Shown: positions 19,522 through 30,018 of the stretch, piece after piece | Layout of the letters: every line of letters begins with the position of its first letter | How positions within the stretch are numbered: position 1 is the first letter of the stretch | Source: Rhodopirellula sp. SM50 | GTDB lineage: Bacteria; Planctomycetota; Planctomycetia; Pirellulales; Pirellulaceae | DNA: 64,000 nt | Direction: 5' to 3' | NCBI RefSeq assembly: GCF_002289565.1 | Contig: NZ_NTFY01000079.1 | Coordinates: 1 to 64,000 of the forward strand | The notes under the pieces: model-generated | The model's database searches: none | What the model saw: only the letters and a program-made list of their open reading frames with translations | What the model was told of the DNA's origin: nothing | Program-made: the position numbers and the translations under genes

Positions 19522-20658
19522 ATGGCAATTCAGCGAAATCCAACTCGAGCGGTCGCGATCGGCAATGTCGTCGTCGGCGACGGCCATCCGATCGCGGTGC
19601 AGAGCATGACCGCGACCAAGACCCAAGACATCGACGCCACCGTGGCCCAGGCGGAAGCCTACCGCGAGGCCGGTGCGGGCGTCGTCCGGATTGCGGTCGA
19701 CAGTGACAAAGATGCCGCCGCACTGGCCGAGATTCGGAAGCAAACCACGGCCAACCTGGCCGTCGACTTGCAAGAGAATTTTCGGCTGGCGGAAAAGGTC
19801 GCGCCGTACGTCGACAAGATTCGCTACAACCCCGGTCACCTTTATCACCATCAGCGCGACAAGCCCTGGCAAGACAAGGTGCGGTTCATCATCGAGCAAG
19901 CCCAACAACACGACTGCGCGATCCGGATCGGGGTGAATTGCGGCAGCGTCGACCCCGACAAAAAAGCCAAGTACGATCCATCGGACTCGATCACGCCGAT
20001 GCTCGAAAGCGCCCTGGAGCACTGTGACTTCGTCGACTCGCTGGGCTTCCACCGCTACGTCGTCTCACTCAAAGATAGCGATCCGCAGCAGGTCATCGAA
20101 GGCAACCGTCGTTTCGCCCAGCAACGGCCCGAGATTCCGTTGCACCTGGGGGTCACCGAAGCCGGGATGCCGCCGGAGGGGATCATCAAGACACGGATCG
20201 CGTTCGAACAGTTGATCGGCCAAGGCATCGGGGACACCGTTCGAGTCTCATTGACGCTTCCCAACGATCGCAAGCCCGAAGAGATCGCGGCGGGACGCGA
20301 GATTGTTGCCGACATCTATGCCGGACGTGTCCGAACGGTGGTCAAGCTGAATGAAAAATCGTTGAACATCATCAGTTGCCCGAGCTGCTCACGCGTGGAG
20401 AACGAAGCGTTTATCGATCTGGCACAGAGCGTCAAGGAAATGACCGAGTACGCCAAAGACCACGACATCACGATCGCGGTGATGGGCTGTCGCGTCAACG
20501 GCCCCGGCGAGACCGATGATGCCGACCTCGGGTTGTGGTGCGGCCCGGCCAAGGTGAATCTGAAACGTGGCACCGAAGCCCTGGGTGCATTCGGGTACGA
20601 CGAGATCCTGCCGCGGCTGCGTCAGGAACTGGACGCCATCATCGCGACGAAATGCTGA
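19522..20658 (+). CDS. ispG: 4-hydroxy-3-methylbut-2-enyl-diphosphate synthase IspG
   Basis: Penultimate step of the MEP isoprenoid pathway: a 4Fe-4S enzyme converting MEcPP to HMBPP. The 378-residue length fits the compact bacterial form. The N-terminal TIM barrel starts [20 protein letters not shown]. The C-terminal Fe-S domain carries [12 protein letters not shown] and [17 protein letters not shown] with the cluster cysteines and Glu. I chose the ATG at 19522 because the frame upstream translates non-conserved sequence. The last 7 bp overlap surE, so the two are translationally coupled. It supplies precursors that the 6.9-17.1 kb locus would consume, although it lies outside that cluster. 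Confidence 0.96.
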   Translation: MAIQRNPTRAVAIGNVVVGDGHPIAVQSMTATKTQDIDATVAQAEAYREAGAGVVRIAVDSDKDAAALAEIRKQTTANLAVDLQENFRLAEKVAPYVDKIRYNPGHLYHHQRDKPWQDKVRFIIEQAQQHDCAIRIGVNCGSVDPDKKAKYDPSDSITPMLESALEHCDFVDSLGFHRYVVSLKDSDPQQVIEGNRRFAQQRPEIPLHLGVTEAGMPPEGIIKTRIAFEQLIGQGIGDTVRVSLTLPNDRKPEEIAAGREIVADIYAGRVRTVVKLNEKSLNIISCPSCSRVENEAFIDLAQSVKEMTEYAKDHDITIAVMGCRVNGPGETDDADLGLWCGPAKVNLKRGTEALGAFGYDEILPRLRQELDAIIATKC

Positions 20659-21401
20659 AGATCTTACTGACCAACGACGACGGTATTGATGCGCCGGGAA
20701 TCCATGCCCTTTATGACAGCGTCCGTCATGCGATCCAGGTGCATCGCCCGAACGAAACCGTCGAAATCATTGCCGTTGCGCCGGACCGCTGTCGCAGCGA
20801 GTGCGGACACAGCATCGTGACCACACATCCGTTGACGGTCACGACGGTTCGCGAGAACTGGCACAGCGTCAACGGGACCCCCGTCGATTGCATCCGCGTG
20901 GCCCACTACGCGATGGATTTCAAACCGGACATCGTCTTTTCGGGAATCAATGCCGGAGCGAATCTGGGTGTGAACTTGATGATCAGCGGCACCTTCGCCG
21001 CCGCCCGTGAAGCGAGTCTGTTGGGGATTCCGGCACTGGCGGCGTCGCACTATCGGCGGCCCGACGTTCCGCGAACCTGGGACCACACGCCGACATGGCT
21101 AGAGTCGACGATCGGTGACTTTTTTCGTGCGGCAATCGACGCCCCGGCTGACCGCCATCCACCGCCGCTATGGAACGTGAATCTGCCCGCCGTGACTCCA
21201 GACGCGGATCTTCGACCTGACATCATCGAATGCGAAGTCGACCGTTGCCCCATCGATCGAACAGGAACGATCGAACCGGGGGGACGCGTTCGATTCCAGC
21301 TGGATTTTCATGCCAGGCCGCGAGAACAGGGACGTGACGTCCAACATTGCTTCGACGGCCGAATCACGGTCAGTAAACTTGGCGTCCACCTGGGCCGATG
21401 A
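20652..21401 (+). CDS. surE: 5'/3'-nucleotidase SurE
   Basis: Metal-dependent survival-protein nucleotidase that dephosphorylates 5'- and 3'-nucleoside monophosphates. The N-terminal metal site is [13 protein letters not shown] (two Asp). The conserved [10 protein letters not shown] block and the [16 protein letters not shown] segment are present. The 249-residue length is normal. The ATG at 20652 lies inside the last codons of ispG. It converges on csrA with a 58 bp gap. Confidence 0.95.
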   Translation: MLKILLTNDDGIDAPGIHALYDSVRHAIQVHRPNETVEIIAVAPDRCRSECGHSIVTTHPLTVTTVRENWHSVNGTPVDCIRVAHYAMDFKPDIVFSGINAGANLGVNLMISGTFAAAREASLLGIPALAASHYRRPDVPRTWDHTPTWLESTIGDFFRAAIDAPADRHPPPLWNVNLPAVTPDADLRPDIIECEVDRCPIDRTGTIEPGGRVRFQLDFHARPREQGRDVQHCFDGRITVSKLGVHLGR

Positions 21402-21459
21402 CCTCGGCCGATGACCTCGGCGGCGACGGACACCGCAAGCCCCGATCGGGAGGGCGCCC

Positions 21460-21693
21460 TCACGCCTCTGCTTTGCTAGCGACCGCGATCGCTGCTTCGC
21501 CCATCGACGCGGTGTTCGGGCTGGATCCCGAGGGGGCCACTTGATTTTTTTGCAACTCGCCTCGCACGATTCGGACATTCCGGGGCGCTTCGATGCCGAT
21601 GGCGACTCGGTTTCCCGAGATCCGATTGACGGTCAGAACAATGTCATCGCCGACCATCAACTTTTCACCGACTTTGCGACTGAGAACCAACAT
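21460..21693 (-). CDS. csrA: Carbon storage regulator CsrA
   Basis: RNA-binding homodimer that blocks or stabilises mRNAs at GGA motifs. The 77-residue product starts MLVLSRKVGEKLMVGDD and contains the family core VAIGIEAPRNVRIVRGEL, with an extra C-terminal tail of about 20 residues. The ATG at 21693 has a good ribosome-binding site (AAGGAAG, 7 bp upstream), which decides the start over longer in-frame options. No FliW or flagellar gene is adjacent. Confidence 0.95.
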   Translation of the reverse strand: MLVLSRKVGEKLMVGDDIVLTVNRISGNRVAIGIEAPRNVRIVRGELQKNQVAPSGSSPNTASMGEAAIAVASKAEA

Positions 21694-22080
21694 GAGCTTA
21701 CTTCCTTGATCTATGGAGTCTGAAACGATTCGTTTGCGGAAACAGAGTACAAACCGTGTGCCAATCACTAGCCTAAAACGCGTCAACCAATCCTAAACGC
21801 CGGCGAACTTTAGAAAATCCGCTGAAAAAAGTCGAACTTTTCGGTACCACCACGGGACGAGATTGACATTGCTGGCAATTTCCGATCGTGCTTTGGTAAC
21901 TCATCCTGGAATGCTTGTCGCGAATTGAGACGTCTGCCCTGGTCGGCTTGTTTCCCTGACGCTGATAGAGTTATCTGCGCTGGACCTGACACGGCTGGTC
22001 ATTCGACCGCGACAAGTCCGATGCTATACTCCATTTGCAGGGCGGGCCTGGCTGATCCATCCAAGCGGGCTGTCGTTTTA

Positions 22081-22134
22081 AGCCCGCATGCGTAAGCAAG
22101 GGGCACGCGACGTCCCTCGCTCACGCGTCGGGCT
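22081..22134. repeat. Imperfect palindromic repeat upstream of the UVR-motif gene
   Basis: Arms AGCCCGCATGCGTAAGCAAG and the CCTCGCTCACGCGTCGGGCT complement lie around an ACGCGACGT centre. It is in the 521 bp gap 21694-22214 between divergent csrA and the UVR-motif gene. A TATACT box at 22025-22030 could be a -10 element, but no matching -35 is clear. I see no gene in the gap. Confidence 0.65.
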
Positions 22135-22214
22135 GCGGTGATCAGTGCGTTGATTTCGGAACATCGATTAAACCGACAGCCCGCAAGCACAGCTTGCCGA
22201 TTCAGAAGAGACCG

Positions 22215-22952
22215 ATGAAACGAACGATGCATCTAGACGATCTACTCAAGGAATGGGAATTCAACCCGCACACGTTGAATGTCCGCATGGTGAAAGGAAA
22301 TGACGGGCGCGATGTGATCCAGATGCGAGTCGACATGGGTGTACTGCAACTTGAGACGACCGGCCGCCCCGACGGCACCGTGGTCGAGGGGCATCCGACC
22401 TATCTGGAATACCTGCAGGAAGCCGTCTTGGAAGACCCCGAAATGGAGCTGGACGAAGATCAGTGCATGGAGGTCGATCGGGAGTTCATGCAGTTCTACC
22501 ATCGCCGCATCTGCTGGTTGCGGTTGCAGTACTACAACCGCGCCGTGATGGATGCCGATCACACCTTGCGGCTGATGGATGTCAGCGAGCGGGTCAGCCC
22601 CGACGAGGAATGGTCGCGATCGCACGAGCAGTACCGACCGTTCGTGCTGTTCCATCGCACGCAAGCGGCCGCCCTGGGCGCCTTGGAAGAGGAGGAGTCG
22701 GGCGAAGACGCGGTGATGGCGATCAACGCCGGCCTGGAAACGATCCGACAATTCTTTGAAAAACACGAAGCCGACGAGCACTTCGAAGAGGACGAATTGG
22801 TCGTCCGTCTGGTCGAATTGCGTGAAACGCTGCGGAGCGAATATGAAGTCGGCCAAACACTGCGAGAGAAACTGACCGCCGCGGTGGAACAAGAACAATA
22901 TGAGCTGGCGGCGAAACTCCGCGACGAGCTCAATCAACGCGAACTGGACTGA
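22215..22952 (+). CDS. UvrB/UvrC (UVR) motif-containing protein
   Basis: A 245-residue, highly acidic soluble protein. The C-terminus (about residues 205-243) is a UVR motif: REKLTAAVEQEQYELAAKLR, a coiled hairpin that mediates contacts in UvrB, UvrC, ClpC and McsA. The rest (HLDDLLKEWEFNPHTLNVRM and onward) matches no enzyme known to me. I chose the ATG at 22215 with AGAAGAG just upstream; the ATG at 22227 (MHLDDLL) is an alternative. It is probably an adaptor or stress protein. It converges with the ECF sigma gene. Confidence 0.8.
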   Translation: MKRTMHLDDLLKEWEFNPHTLNVRMVKGNDGRDVIQMRVDMGVLQLETTGRPDGTVVEGHPTYLEYLQEAVLEDPEMELDEDQCMEVDREFMQFYHRRICWLRLQYYNRAVMDADHTLRLMDVSERVSPDEEWSRSHEQYRPFVLFHRTQAAALGALEEEESGEDAVMAINAGLETIRQFFEKHEADEHFEEDELVVRLVELRETLRSEYEVGQTLREKLTAAVEQEQYELAAKLRDELNQRELD

Positions 22953-23036
22953 AAAAAACGCGTGCGAACGAGGTCGGGAACCTCATCCGCACGCGTCATC
23001 AACGAGTCGGCCGCGTCCGACCCAGCTGAGTGCGGC

Positions 23037-23621
23037 TCAAACGGCCGCCCCCAGCAAGTCCATCTCCTTGGCCAGTCGCTTTCGCGCGACGTGCAATCGT
23101 CGCTTGATCGTACCGATCGGGGCTTGAAACGCGTCGCTCATTTCGATCAAGGTTTGACCGTTCAAGTAGAACGCGGTCAACGTTTCTTGATCCAATGCGC
23201 CGAGACGGTCGATACTGTTTCGAACCGCTTCGGCTTGCTCACGATGCTCGGCCACCTCGTCGGGAGCGTCCTCGGACACGCAGGTCGCTTCCAGGGTTTC
23301 CGGATCGCAGGCGATGGCCGATCGATTGCGGGTCACGCGATTGATGGCCATTCGGTGCACGATCTGTCGCAACCAACCCCCGAATGCTTCGGGCACTCGC
23401 AGTTGGCCGATCTTCTGCATCGCCTGGATGAAGACGTCTTGCGCCAGCTCGTCGGCTTCGTCCGCGTTGCGAACCCGGCTCATCGCACCGGCGACGATTG
23501 CGGATCGGTATCGGTCAAACAATTCGCCAAAAGCATCGCGATCGCCACCTTGGGCGCGAACGACCAGTTCAGCGACAGTCAGTTCTCGGAGATCAAACAG
23601 GGTTTCAGTGTTGATGTTCAT
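23037..23621 (-). CDS. RNA polymerase sigma factor, ECF type
   Basis: A 194-residue ECF sigma factor. Sigma region 2 is in DAFGELFDRYRSAIVAGAMS and DELAQDVFIQAMQKI. Region 4 is in LTAFYLNGQTLIEMSDAFQA and PIGTIKRRLHVARKRLAKEM. The start ATG at 23621 has a GGAAGGAA-type site upstream. No anti-sigma gene follows; the downstream gene (the UVR-motif gene) is convergent. Its signal and regulon cannot be read here. Confidence 0.93.
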   Translation of the reverse strand: MNINTETLFDLRELTVAELVVRAQGGDRDAFGELFDRYRSAIVAGAMSRVRNADEADELAQDVFIQAMQKIGQLRVPEAFGGWLRQIVHRMAINRVTRNRSAIACDPETLEATCVSEDAPDEVAEHREQAEAVRNSIDRLGALDQETLTAFYLNGQTLIEMSDAFQAPIGTIKRRLHVARKRLAKEMDLLGAAV

Positions 23622-24731
23622 CGCTCGGTTCCTTCCGAAAGCTGACCGGTGTGGCGGTTTGATTCCGCACGGGGAATATCAGCGTCTTCGGGTATCAGCT
23701 TGATCGCCGCGTCGTTTCTTCACGCTGTGCAGCATGCTGTGCAGTGCGCTCCGCGGACGCGGCAGGGTGATCAAGCCAGGTTGATCGTCGGGGTAAGGCG
23801 AGGCCGAGCTTGTGAAGTGGTCTGTGGCAACAGGCCGCGTTCACGCGATCGACTTGGATGTATCAGTCGCGACTGCCAAACGTCTCGATGTCCGAATCGG
23901 AGCGATGCACTTGATTCTCGAAACGGGCCGCAAGGCTTGTCGATCGAGAACGGGCGATGACTTGAAATCGCTGGACTTCAGGTCAAAACCGTCAAACACA
24001 TCTCCGAAGGTGCCTGGGGGGGAAACCTGCGTCGCGTTGACGTCGGTTTCGGCAAGGACCATCGGCCGGGCATTCGCGGTGGGATTGGGAGACCTGCCTG
24101 GGCAGGCTTCCAAACCTCAGCCTCTCTGTCGCAGAGCGGCCGAGCCACGTTCGGCTAGTCCCAGTAGCCGGACGGCGAGTGGTAAACGTTTCCGTTTACC
24201 GACGGCCGTCTGGACGACGCTGGCTAGCCAAGCGTGGGATGTCGGAGGACTCGGATGGCCGCAACGGGGCTGATCTTGCATCAGCAATCGTTGTGGCCCC
24301 GAATACATCCCGATCCCGGGTGATACACACGCCATACAGAGCTGGAGGTCTGGTGCGTGTGCAAATACATCGGCGCTCGAAATCTCACGGACACCTGCGG
24401 TATTCAGGCTACGTGTGACAGCTGCGATGATTTGATGAATACGCATTTCAAACCTCCCGGCACCGTTCTTGGTGCGGCGTGGAGCAAAGAATAAAAATTC
24501 AAATGGCGGACCGACCAAACCTTTCGCCCGACGGGAACGAACTGCTGCGGATGCATTAACATGCCGCTGGCGGAGGGTCTGCCGACCTGCGTTAACGGTA
24601 ACGCACGTCGACCCCAAAAGCCAGTGAAAACTCACCGACCTGTGGTAGTTGATCGTACAGAGCGAGCCCTCAAAGAAAGGTTCGCGCGAAAATAAATCAA
24701 TTTTTTGCTCTGCCTGAGAATTTGCCTGAGC
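23622..24731. repeat. Gene-poor 1.1 kb gap with a ~110-bp imperfect palindrome (24132-24242)
   Basis: From about 24132 to 24242 the DNA is an imperfect palindrome. AGCCACGTTCGGCTAG and GCCGGACGGC on the left are answered by GACGGCCGTC and CTAGCCAAGCGTGG on the right. The centre is a perfect hairpin, GGTAAACGTTTCCGTTTACC at 24180-24199. Apart from the doubtful small gene at 24117-24446 I find no coding region in the gap. Confidence 0.7.
24117..24446 (-). CDS. Possible small protein of unknown function
   Basis: A 109-residue reading frame beginning MRIHQIIAAVTRSLNTAGVR. Its main support is an excellent ribosome-binding site, GGGAGG, 6-7 bp before the ATG at 24446. The first 65 residues look protein-like, with cysteines in LQLCMACVSPG. 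The last 40 are translated from the palindromic repeat at 24132-24242, so the true gene may have been extended or truncated by repeat insertion. I do not recognise a family. Confidence 0.35.
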   Translation of the reverse strand: MRIHQIIAAVTRSLNTAGVREISSADVFAHAPDLQLCMACVSPGIGMYSGPQRLLMQDQPRCGHPSPPTSHAWLASVVQTAVGKRKRLPLAVRLLGLAERGSAALRQRG

Positions 24732-25670
24732 ATGGCTGCAGACAGCTCCCCTCCAAACGCCGGCCTGGCTGCCCCACGGCCGCAGCTCCTCAAGCGGGGC
24801 GCCCGTCTCGGGGGCCTACTGGGCCGGCAAGCGCTGGAACTGGTCCTGCCGTCGACGTGTCGATTGTGCGACGCCTGCATCGCGCCGGAGCGAGATTTTT
24901 GTGGCGATTGCCGCCCACAACTCGAATCGAGCGAATCACTGATGCGATCGGCCTGCCTACGCTGCGGGCACCCCGGCGCAGGCCCGGCGGGGGCAAACCA
25001 TCCGGGGGCTGCTCCTTTCGCCCTGGACCCGGCGGATCCGCCAGGTCAACAAACTCCCCCGCTCGACCGGTGCCCGCGATGCAAACGAGAAACCTACGCC
25101 TTTGACGGCTGCATCGCGTTGTGGAGCTACGACGGGTTGGTACGCAGCGCGGTCGTGGCGGCGAAGTACGGCAGCCAGATTTCGCTGGCCGACGCATTGG
25201 CACGACGATTGGCCCGCCGCATCCGAGAGGTCATTGAACCGCCATCGGACGCCCCCAGCGAGGCTGGAACCGACATACCGGACTTGATCACGTCCGTCCC
25301 GTCGCATCTGTGGCGTCGCATTCAGCGGGGGGCCGGCGGCAGCCGTGTGCTGGCCCGATCGGTCACCCGCGCCCTCGGTCGGGCTTGGCCGGACGTGGCC
25401 TACGCGGACTTGCTGGCGACCACACGGAAGATCAACAAACAGGCTTGGTTGGGCGAGAAGGAGCGGATTGCGAACGTGAGCGGCGCGTTCTGCGCCTCGC
25501 GGACGCCCTGGCGACCCTGGCGACGACGGTCGCTGGCAGGCCAACACGTGCTGTTGATCGACGATGTGATGACCACCGGCGCCACCGCGGGGGAAAACGC
25601 GATGGTGCTCAAACAAGCCGGGGCGCGCCGCGTGACCGTCGCGGTCGTTGCACGTGCCTGCTCGGGATGA
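24732..25670 (+). CDS. comF: ComF family protein (phosphoribosyltransferase fold)
   Basis: A 312-residue ComF/GntX-type protein. An N-terminal zinc-ribbon region has Cys pairs (PSTCRLCDACIAPERDFCGD, then CLRCG and CPRC). A C-terminal type I phosphoribosyltransferase domain carries the PRPP loop VLLIDDVMTTGAT. ComF proteins support DNA uptake in competent bacteria, but many homologues have no proven role. It is longer than the usual 220-240 because of a Pro/Gly-rich stretch after the zinc ribbon. I chose the ATG at 24732; a TTG at 24705 is in frame but adds nothing conserved. Confidence 0.88.
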   Translation: MAADSSPPNAGLAAPRPQLLKRGARLGGLLGRQALELVLPSTCRLCDACIAPERDFCGDCRPQLESSESLMRSACLRCGHPGAGPAGANHPGAAPFALDPADPPGQQTPPLDRCPRCKRETYAFDGCIALWSYDGLVRSAVVAAKYGSQISLADALARRLARRIREVIEPPSDAPSEAGTDIPDLITSVPSHLWRRIQRGAGGSRVLARSVTRALGRAWPDVAYADLLATTRKINKQAWLGEKERIANVSGAFCASRTPWRPWRRRSLAGQHVLLIDDVMTTGATAGENAMVLKQAGARRVTVAVVARACSG

Positions 25671-25947
25671 CCGAGTGTCGAGTTTTCAGCGAATTGACCA
25701 CAAAGAATTCCATCGAAGGGCCGAAGCGCCTTAATGCAGGCAGTTCGCGAAATTTCGGCAAAGACAAAGCGTGGCGGAGGCGTGGCGGGCTGGAAGACGG
25801 GTTTTTCAATGCGATGATTCTTGCGAACATGCCGATTGTGCATACTGTGAGGGTTAGGGGTCGCTGCGTCCGAAGGCCGCCCCGGGAATTCCAATCCAGA
25901 CTTGACCCAGTAGCGTACAGTTCTACTCACAACCTTTTTCCATTGCT

Positions 25948-26979
25948 TTGCCTGATTCAACCACACCAGCTGTGACCGATCACGACGACAACTTTCATGC
26001 TTCTCGAACGGTGAGCGTGCGAAACATTTTGGTTCGCGGCCTGGGGGTCGTTCTGCCTCCACTATTGACCATTCTGGTCCTGATTTGGGCGTGGAAAACG
26101 ATCGAAACGTACGTACTGCGTCCGACCGAGTGGATCGTCCAGGAGGGACTGGTCTGGGGCGCCGAATACTTTGACGGCACGCTGAGCACGATTCCTGAAG
26201 GGGCGGTGCCCGAGCCGGGGGGCGGATTCAGCACCTACACGCTGCTGGGCTACAGCAAGTACGTCCCCGATCCGACGGGGCGGCGTTACCTGCCCAAAGA
26301 AATCGTCGATGAGGTGAACGAGAACGCGGACCAATTCGGGGTCGATGCGAAACCGCTGGTTTCGGCAAACGCGTACTGGCACCGCTACTTCCAGATCACC
26401 TGGATGCAGCGAAAGTATGTTGCCCCCGTCTTCCTGATCGTGTTCTTGACCGTCCTGTATTTCATGGGGCGTCTGTTCACCTTCCGACTCGGCCGCTGGT
26501 TCTTCCGCGGCTTCGACGGGGCGATGTTGCGGATCCCCATCGTCAACAAGGTTTACGGCAGCGTGAAGCAGGTCACCGATTTTGCGTTCAGCGAACGTGA
26601 AATCGAGTTCAACAATGTCGTTGCGGTTCAATACCCCAGCAAGGGCATCTGGTCATTGGGATTCGTCACCGGCAACAGCGTCCGCCAGCTGCATGACGCC
26701 ACGGGTGAAGAAATGATGAGCGTGCTGATGCCGACCAGCCCGATGCCGATGACGGGGTTCACCGTCACGGTCCGGCGCAGCGATACGATCGACATCGACA
26801 TGACGATCGACGAAGCGATCCAGTTTGTCGTCAGTTGTGGCGTCGTCGTGCCGCCGAATCAGCGGATCAACGGCGTGCTGAACAACAAACCCCGGCCGAC
26901 CGGAAAGCTCCGCGACGGCGCGGTGATTCTGCCCGGCAACCCGCAAACCGAACACTCCGGCGACCCGTCGACGGTGTGA
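25948..26979 (+). CDS. DUF502 family membrane protein
   Basis: A 343-residue inner-membrane protein of the DUF502 family. The first membrane segment is GLGVVLPPLLTILVLIWAW and the second VFLIVFLTVLYFMGRLF. They are followed by the family block IPIVNKVYGSVKQVTDFAFS and a soluble domain with VVAVQYPSKGIWSLGFVTGN. It is longer than typical bacterial members (about 200-230) because of an extra loop of about 80 residues between the two membrane segments. The start is either TTG 25948 or GTG 25972 (MTDHDDNF). The function of the family is unknown to me. Confidence 0.85.
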   Translation: MPDSTTPAVTDHDDNFHASRTVSVRNILVRGLGVVLPPLLTILVLIWAWKTIETYVLRPTEWIVQEGLVWGAEYFDGTLSTIPEGAVPEPGGGFSTYTLLGYSKYVPDPTGRRYLPKEIVDEVNENADQFGVDAKPLVSANAYWHRYFQITWMQRKYVAPVFLIVFLTVLYFMGRLFTFRLGRWFFRGFDGAMLRIPIVNKVYGSVKQVTDFAFSEREIEFNNVVAVQYPSKGIWSLGFVTGNSVRQLHDATGEEMMSVLMPTSPMPMTGFTVTVRRSDTIDIDMTIDEAIQFVVSCGVVVPPNQRINGVLNNKPRPTGKLRDGAVILPGNPQTEHSGDPSTV

Positions 26980-27013
26980 ATCGGCCAGCTCTCCGCCGCC
27001 AGATAGTCACTTT

Positions 27014-27631
27014 TTAGGACTTGTAGATTTCAGGGTTCAGCGACGGATCGTTGTACATTTTCATTTGACGATACGTCTTGTGTTGTTTCTTTCCGTCGAA
27101 GATGTCGACCAGTAATCCTTGCAGCGAATTGGAAAGATCCGTGTGCTGTTGTTGGCACAGATCGATTCGCGCAGCGACCATGGCTCGGTGATTCGCATCG
27201 GCATCTTCGCGATCGAGTTGCTCGCGATAGTGGTACAGCCGCAGCGACATGATCGACAAACGGTCGATCGCACTGCCAGCGGTCTCGGTGTTGATCGGCG
27301 CGGCGGCGGCGGGTCGGACATGCAGCGTACTGAGCAGTTCGGTGATCGCATCATCCAGCTTTTCGATCATATCGTTTCGCTGTTGATTTAATTTGTCGAT
27401 CGCCCGTTTCACTTCGGCAATCTTGACATCGTCGGCGGTCGGGCTGCGGGCGATGTCTTCCTGGTGCCACAGCCGATAGTTGTATTCATGCTGGGTGCAC
27501 ACGAGTTGCTTGAATCCGTCATAGGGATTCTCGATCGGCCCCTGGTGCCAGGCGGCCACGGTGTCGATTTGCAATTGCGTGATTTCTGAAACCGAGGGCA
27601 AACGCGTTGCTGCGAGGGTGGATGCTGACAT
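27014..27631 (-). CDS. DUF4254 domain-containing protein
   Basis: A 205-residue mostly helical soluble protein of the DUF4254 type, with the segments GFKQLVCTQHEYNYRLWHQE and YKVEIDKLN-like helices (KRAIDKLNQQRNDMIEKLDD). Conserved His and Trp residues cluster near its N-terminus. The ATG at 27631 was chosen over an upstream in-frame extension. It converges with the DUF502 gene (34 bp gap). No enzymatic role is established. Confidence 0.82.
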   Translation of the reverse strand: MSASTLAATRLPSVSEITQLQIDTVAAWHQGPIENPYDGFKQLVCTQHEYNYRLWHQEDIARSPTADDVKIAEVKRAIDKLNQQRNDMIEKLDDAITELLSTLHVRPAAAAPINTETAGSAIDRLSIMSLRLYHYREQLDREDADANHRAMVAARIDLCQQQHTDLSNSLQGLLVDIFDGKKQHKTYRQMKMYNDPSLNPEIYKS

Positions 27632-27734
27632 GGTGCTGAAAGGCCGGCTGGAAGCCGAGGCGAGCGAGGGAGCGAAATGAAGCACCCGCATTGTGCGGAT
27701 TCTCGCGGATCATTGCGAGAGCAATCCGACGGCA

Positions 27735-27774
27735 CAAAAAAAGCCCGGGTTGCCTGCTGTCAGGAAACCCGAGC
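27735..27774 (-). terminator. Probable intrinsic terminator downstream of ilvC
   Basis: On the minus strand GCTCGGGTTT pairs with AACCCGGGC around a CCTGACAGCAGG hairpin, and is followed by TTTTTTTG. It lies about 190 bp past the ilvC stop. A perfect family A palindrome (27829-27897) lies between. Confidence 0.75.
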
Positions 27775-27828
27775 CGTTGTCATCGCCAGATGGACGATCC
27801 CCGTCAGGCAACGCTGTGAAGCATGTTT

Positions 27829-27897
27829 AGCGGCAGGGCGCGAGCCCTCCGGTGTTTTGGCAGAGATGAAGAACCGGAGGGCTCGCGCCCTGCCGCT
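27829..27897. repeat. Palindromic repeat, family A (perfect 25-bp arms)
   Basis: The left arm at 27829-27853 begins AGCGGCAGGGCGCGAGCCCT. It is the exact reverse complement of the right arm at 27873-27897, across a 19 bp loop. This is the cleanest copy of the family seen also at 24-54, 815-890, 8816-8890, 49552-49798 and 55301-55326. It lies between ilvC and its terminator in the gap 27632-27960. Confidence 0.92.
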
Positions 27898-27960
27898 AAA
27901 ACCTCAAGAAACACATGGAAAAAATGCTTCACAGCGTTGCCCGTCAGGGCCTGGGCTGGA

Positions 27961-29563
<1,603 letters not shown>

Positions 29564-30018
29564 CAGTCCGGTTTTGACCGTGAAAGGGAAAGAAAGTCCT
29601 GAAATTTGAGCCCGGTAGGATAATTTTGCGAGGTCAGACCAGCAAGGGCCTGATCCCCGGCCCTCCCCGTGCACCTTGCACCCGGGCAGAGGGGAGCCGC
29701 GAAAGAGTCGCGGAGGAGACCCAAAGGAAACTCTGTGCGAACAGACAAAACCGGCCCCGCCGGGGTTCAGCCCGAACCGTCTGGCGGCGTTCCGCCCCGC
29801 GTTTTCCATACTCCCGACGCGTTTACGGCCGCAAAAACGACGCCTCACCGCCATCTGCGACCGTTCACGCGGTGAAGCATTTTTCAGCGGTCGGGCGTTC
29901 GTTCACCGATGCACTCCGGGCGTTTCATGCAGGCAGATTCGCATCGGGACAATCACACCGGGATCCCAACAGCTCTTAGAATTTGGTGGATTGGTCCTTA
30001 TTCCCGTGGAGAAATCTG
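29564..30018. other. Divergent intergenic region, ilvN / secreted amidohydrolase
   Basis: A 455 bp gap. It holds small stems such as CCGCGAAAGAGTCGCGG (29698-29714) and CCGGCCCCGCCGGGG (29752-29766), and a diverged CGCGGTGAAGCA segment. On the ilvN side these could form leader structures. I found no leader peptide rich in Leu, Val or Ile and no recognisable riboswitch. Confidence 0.45.
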
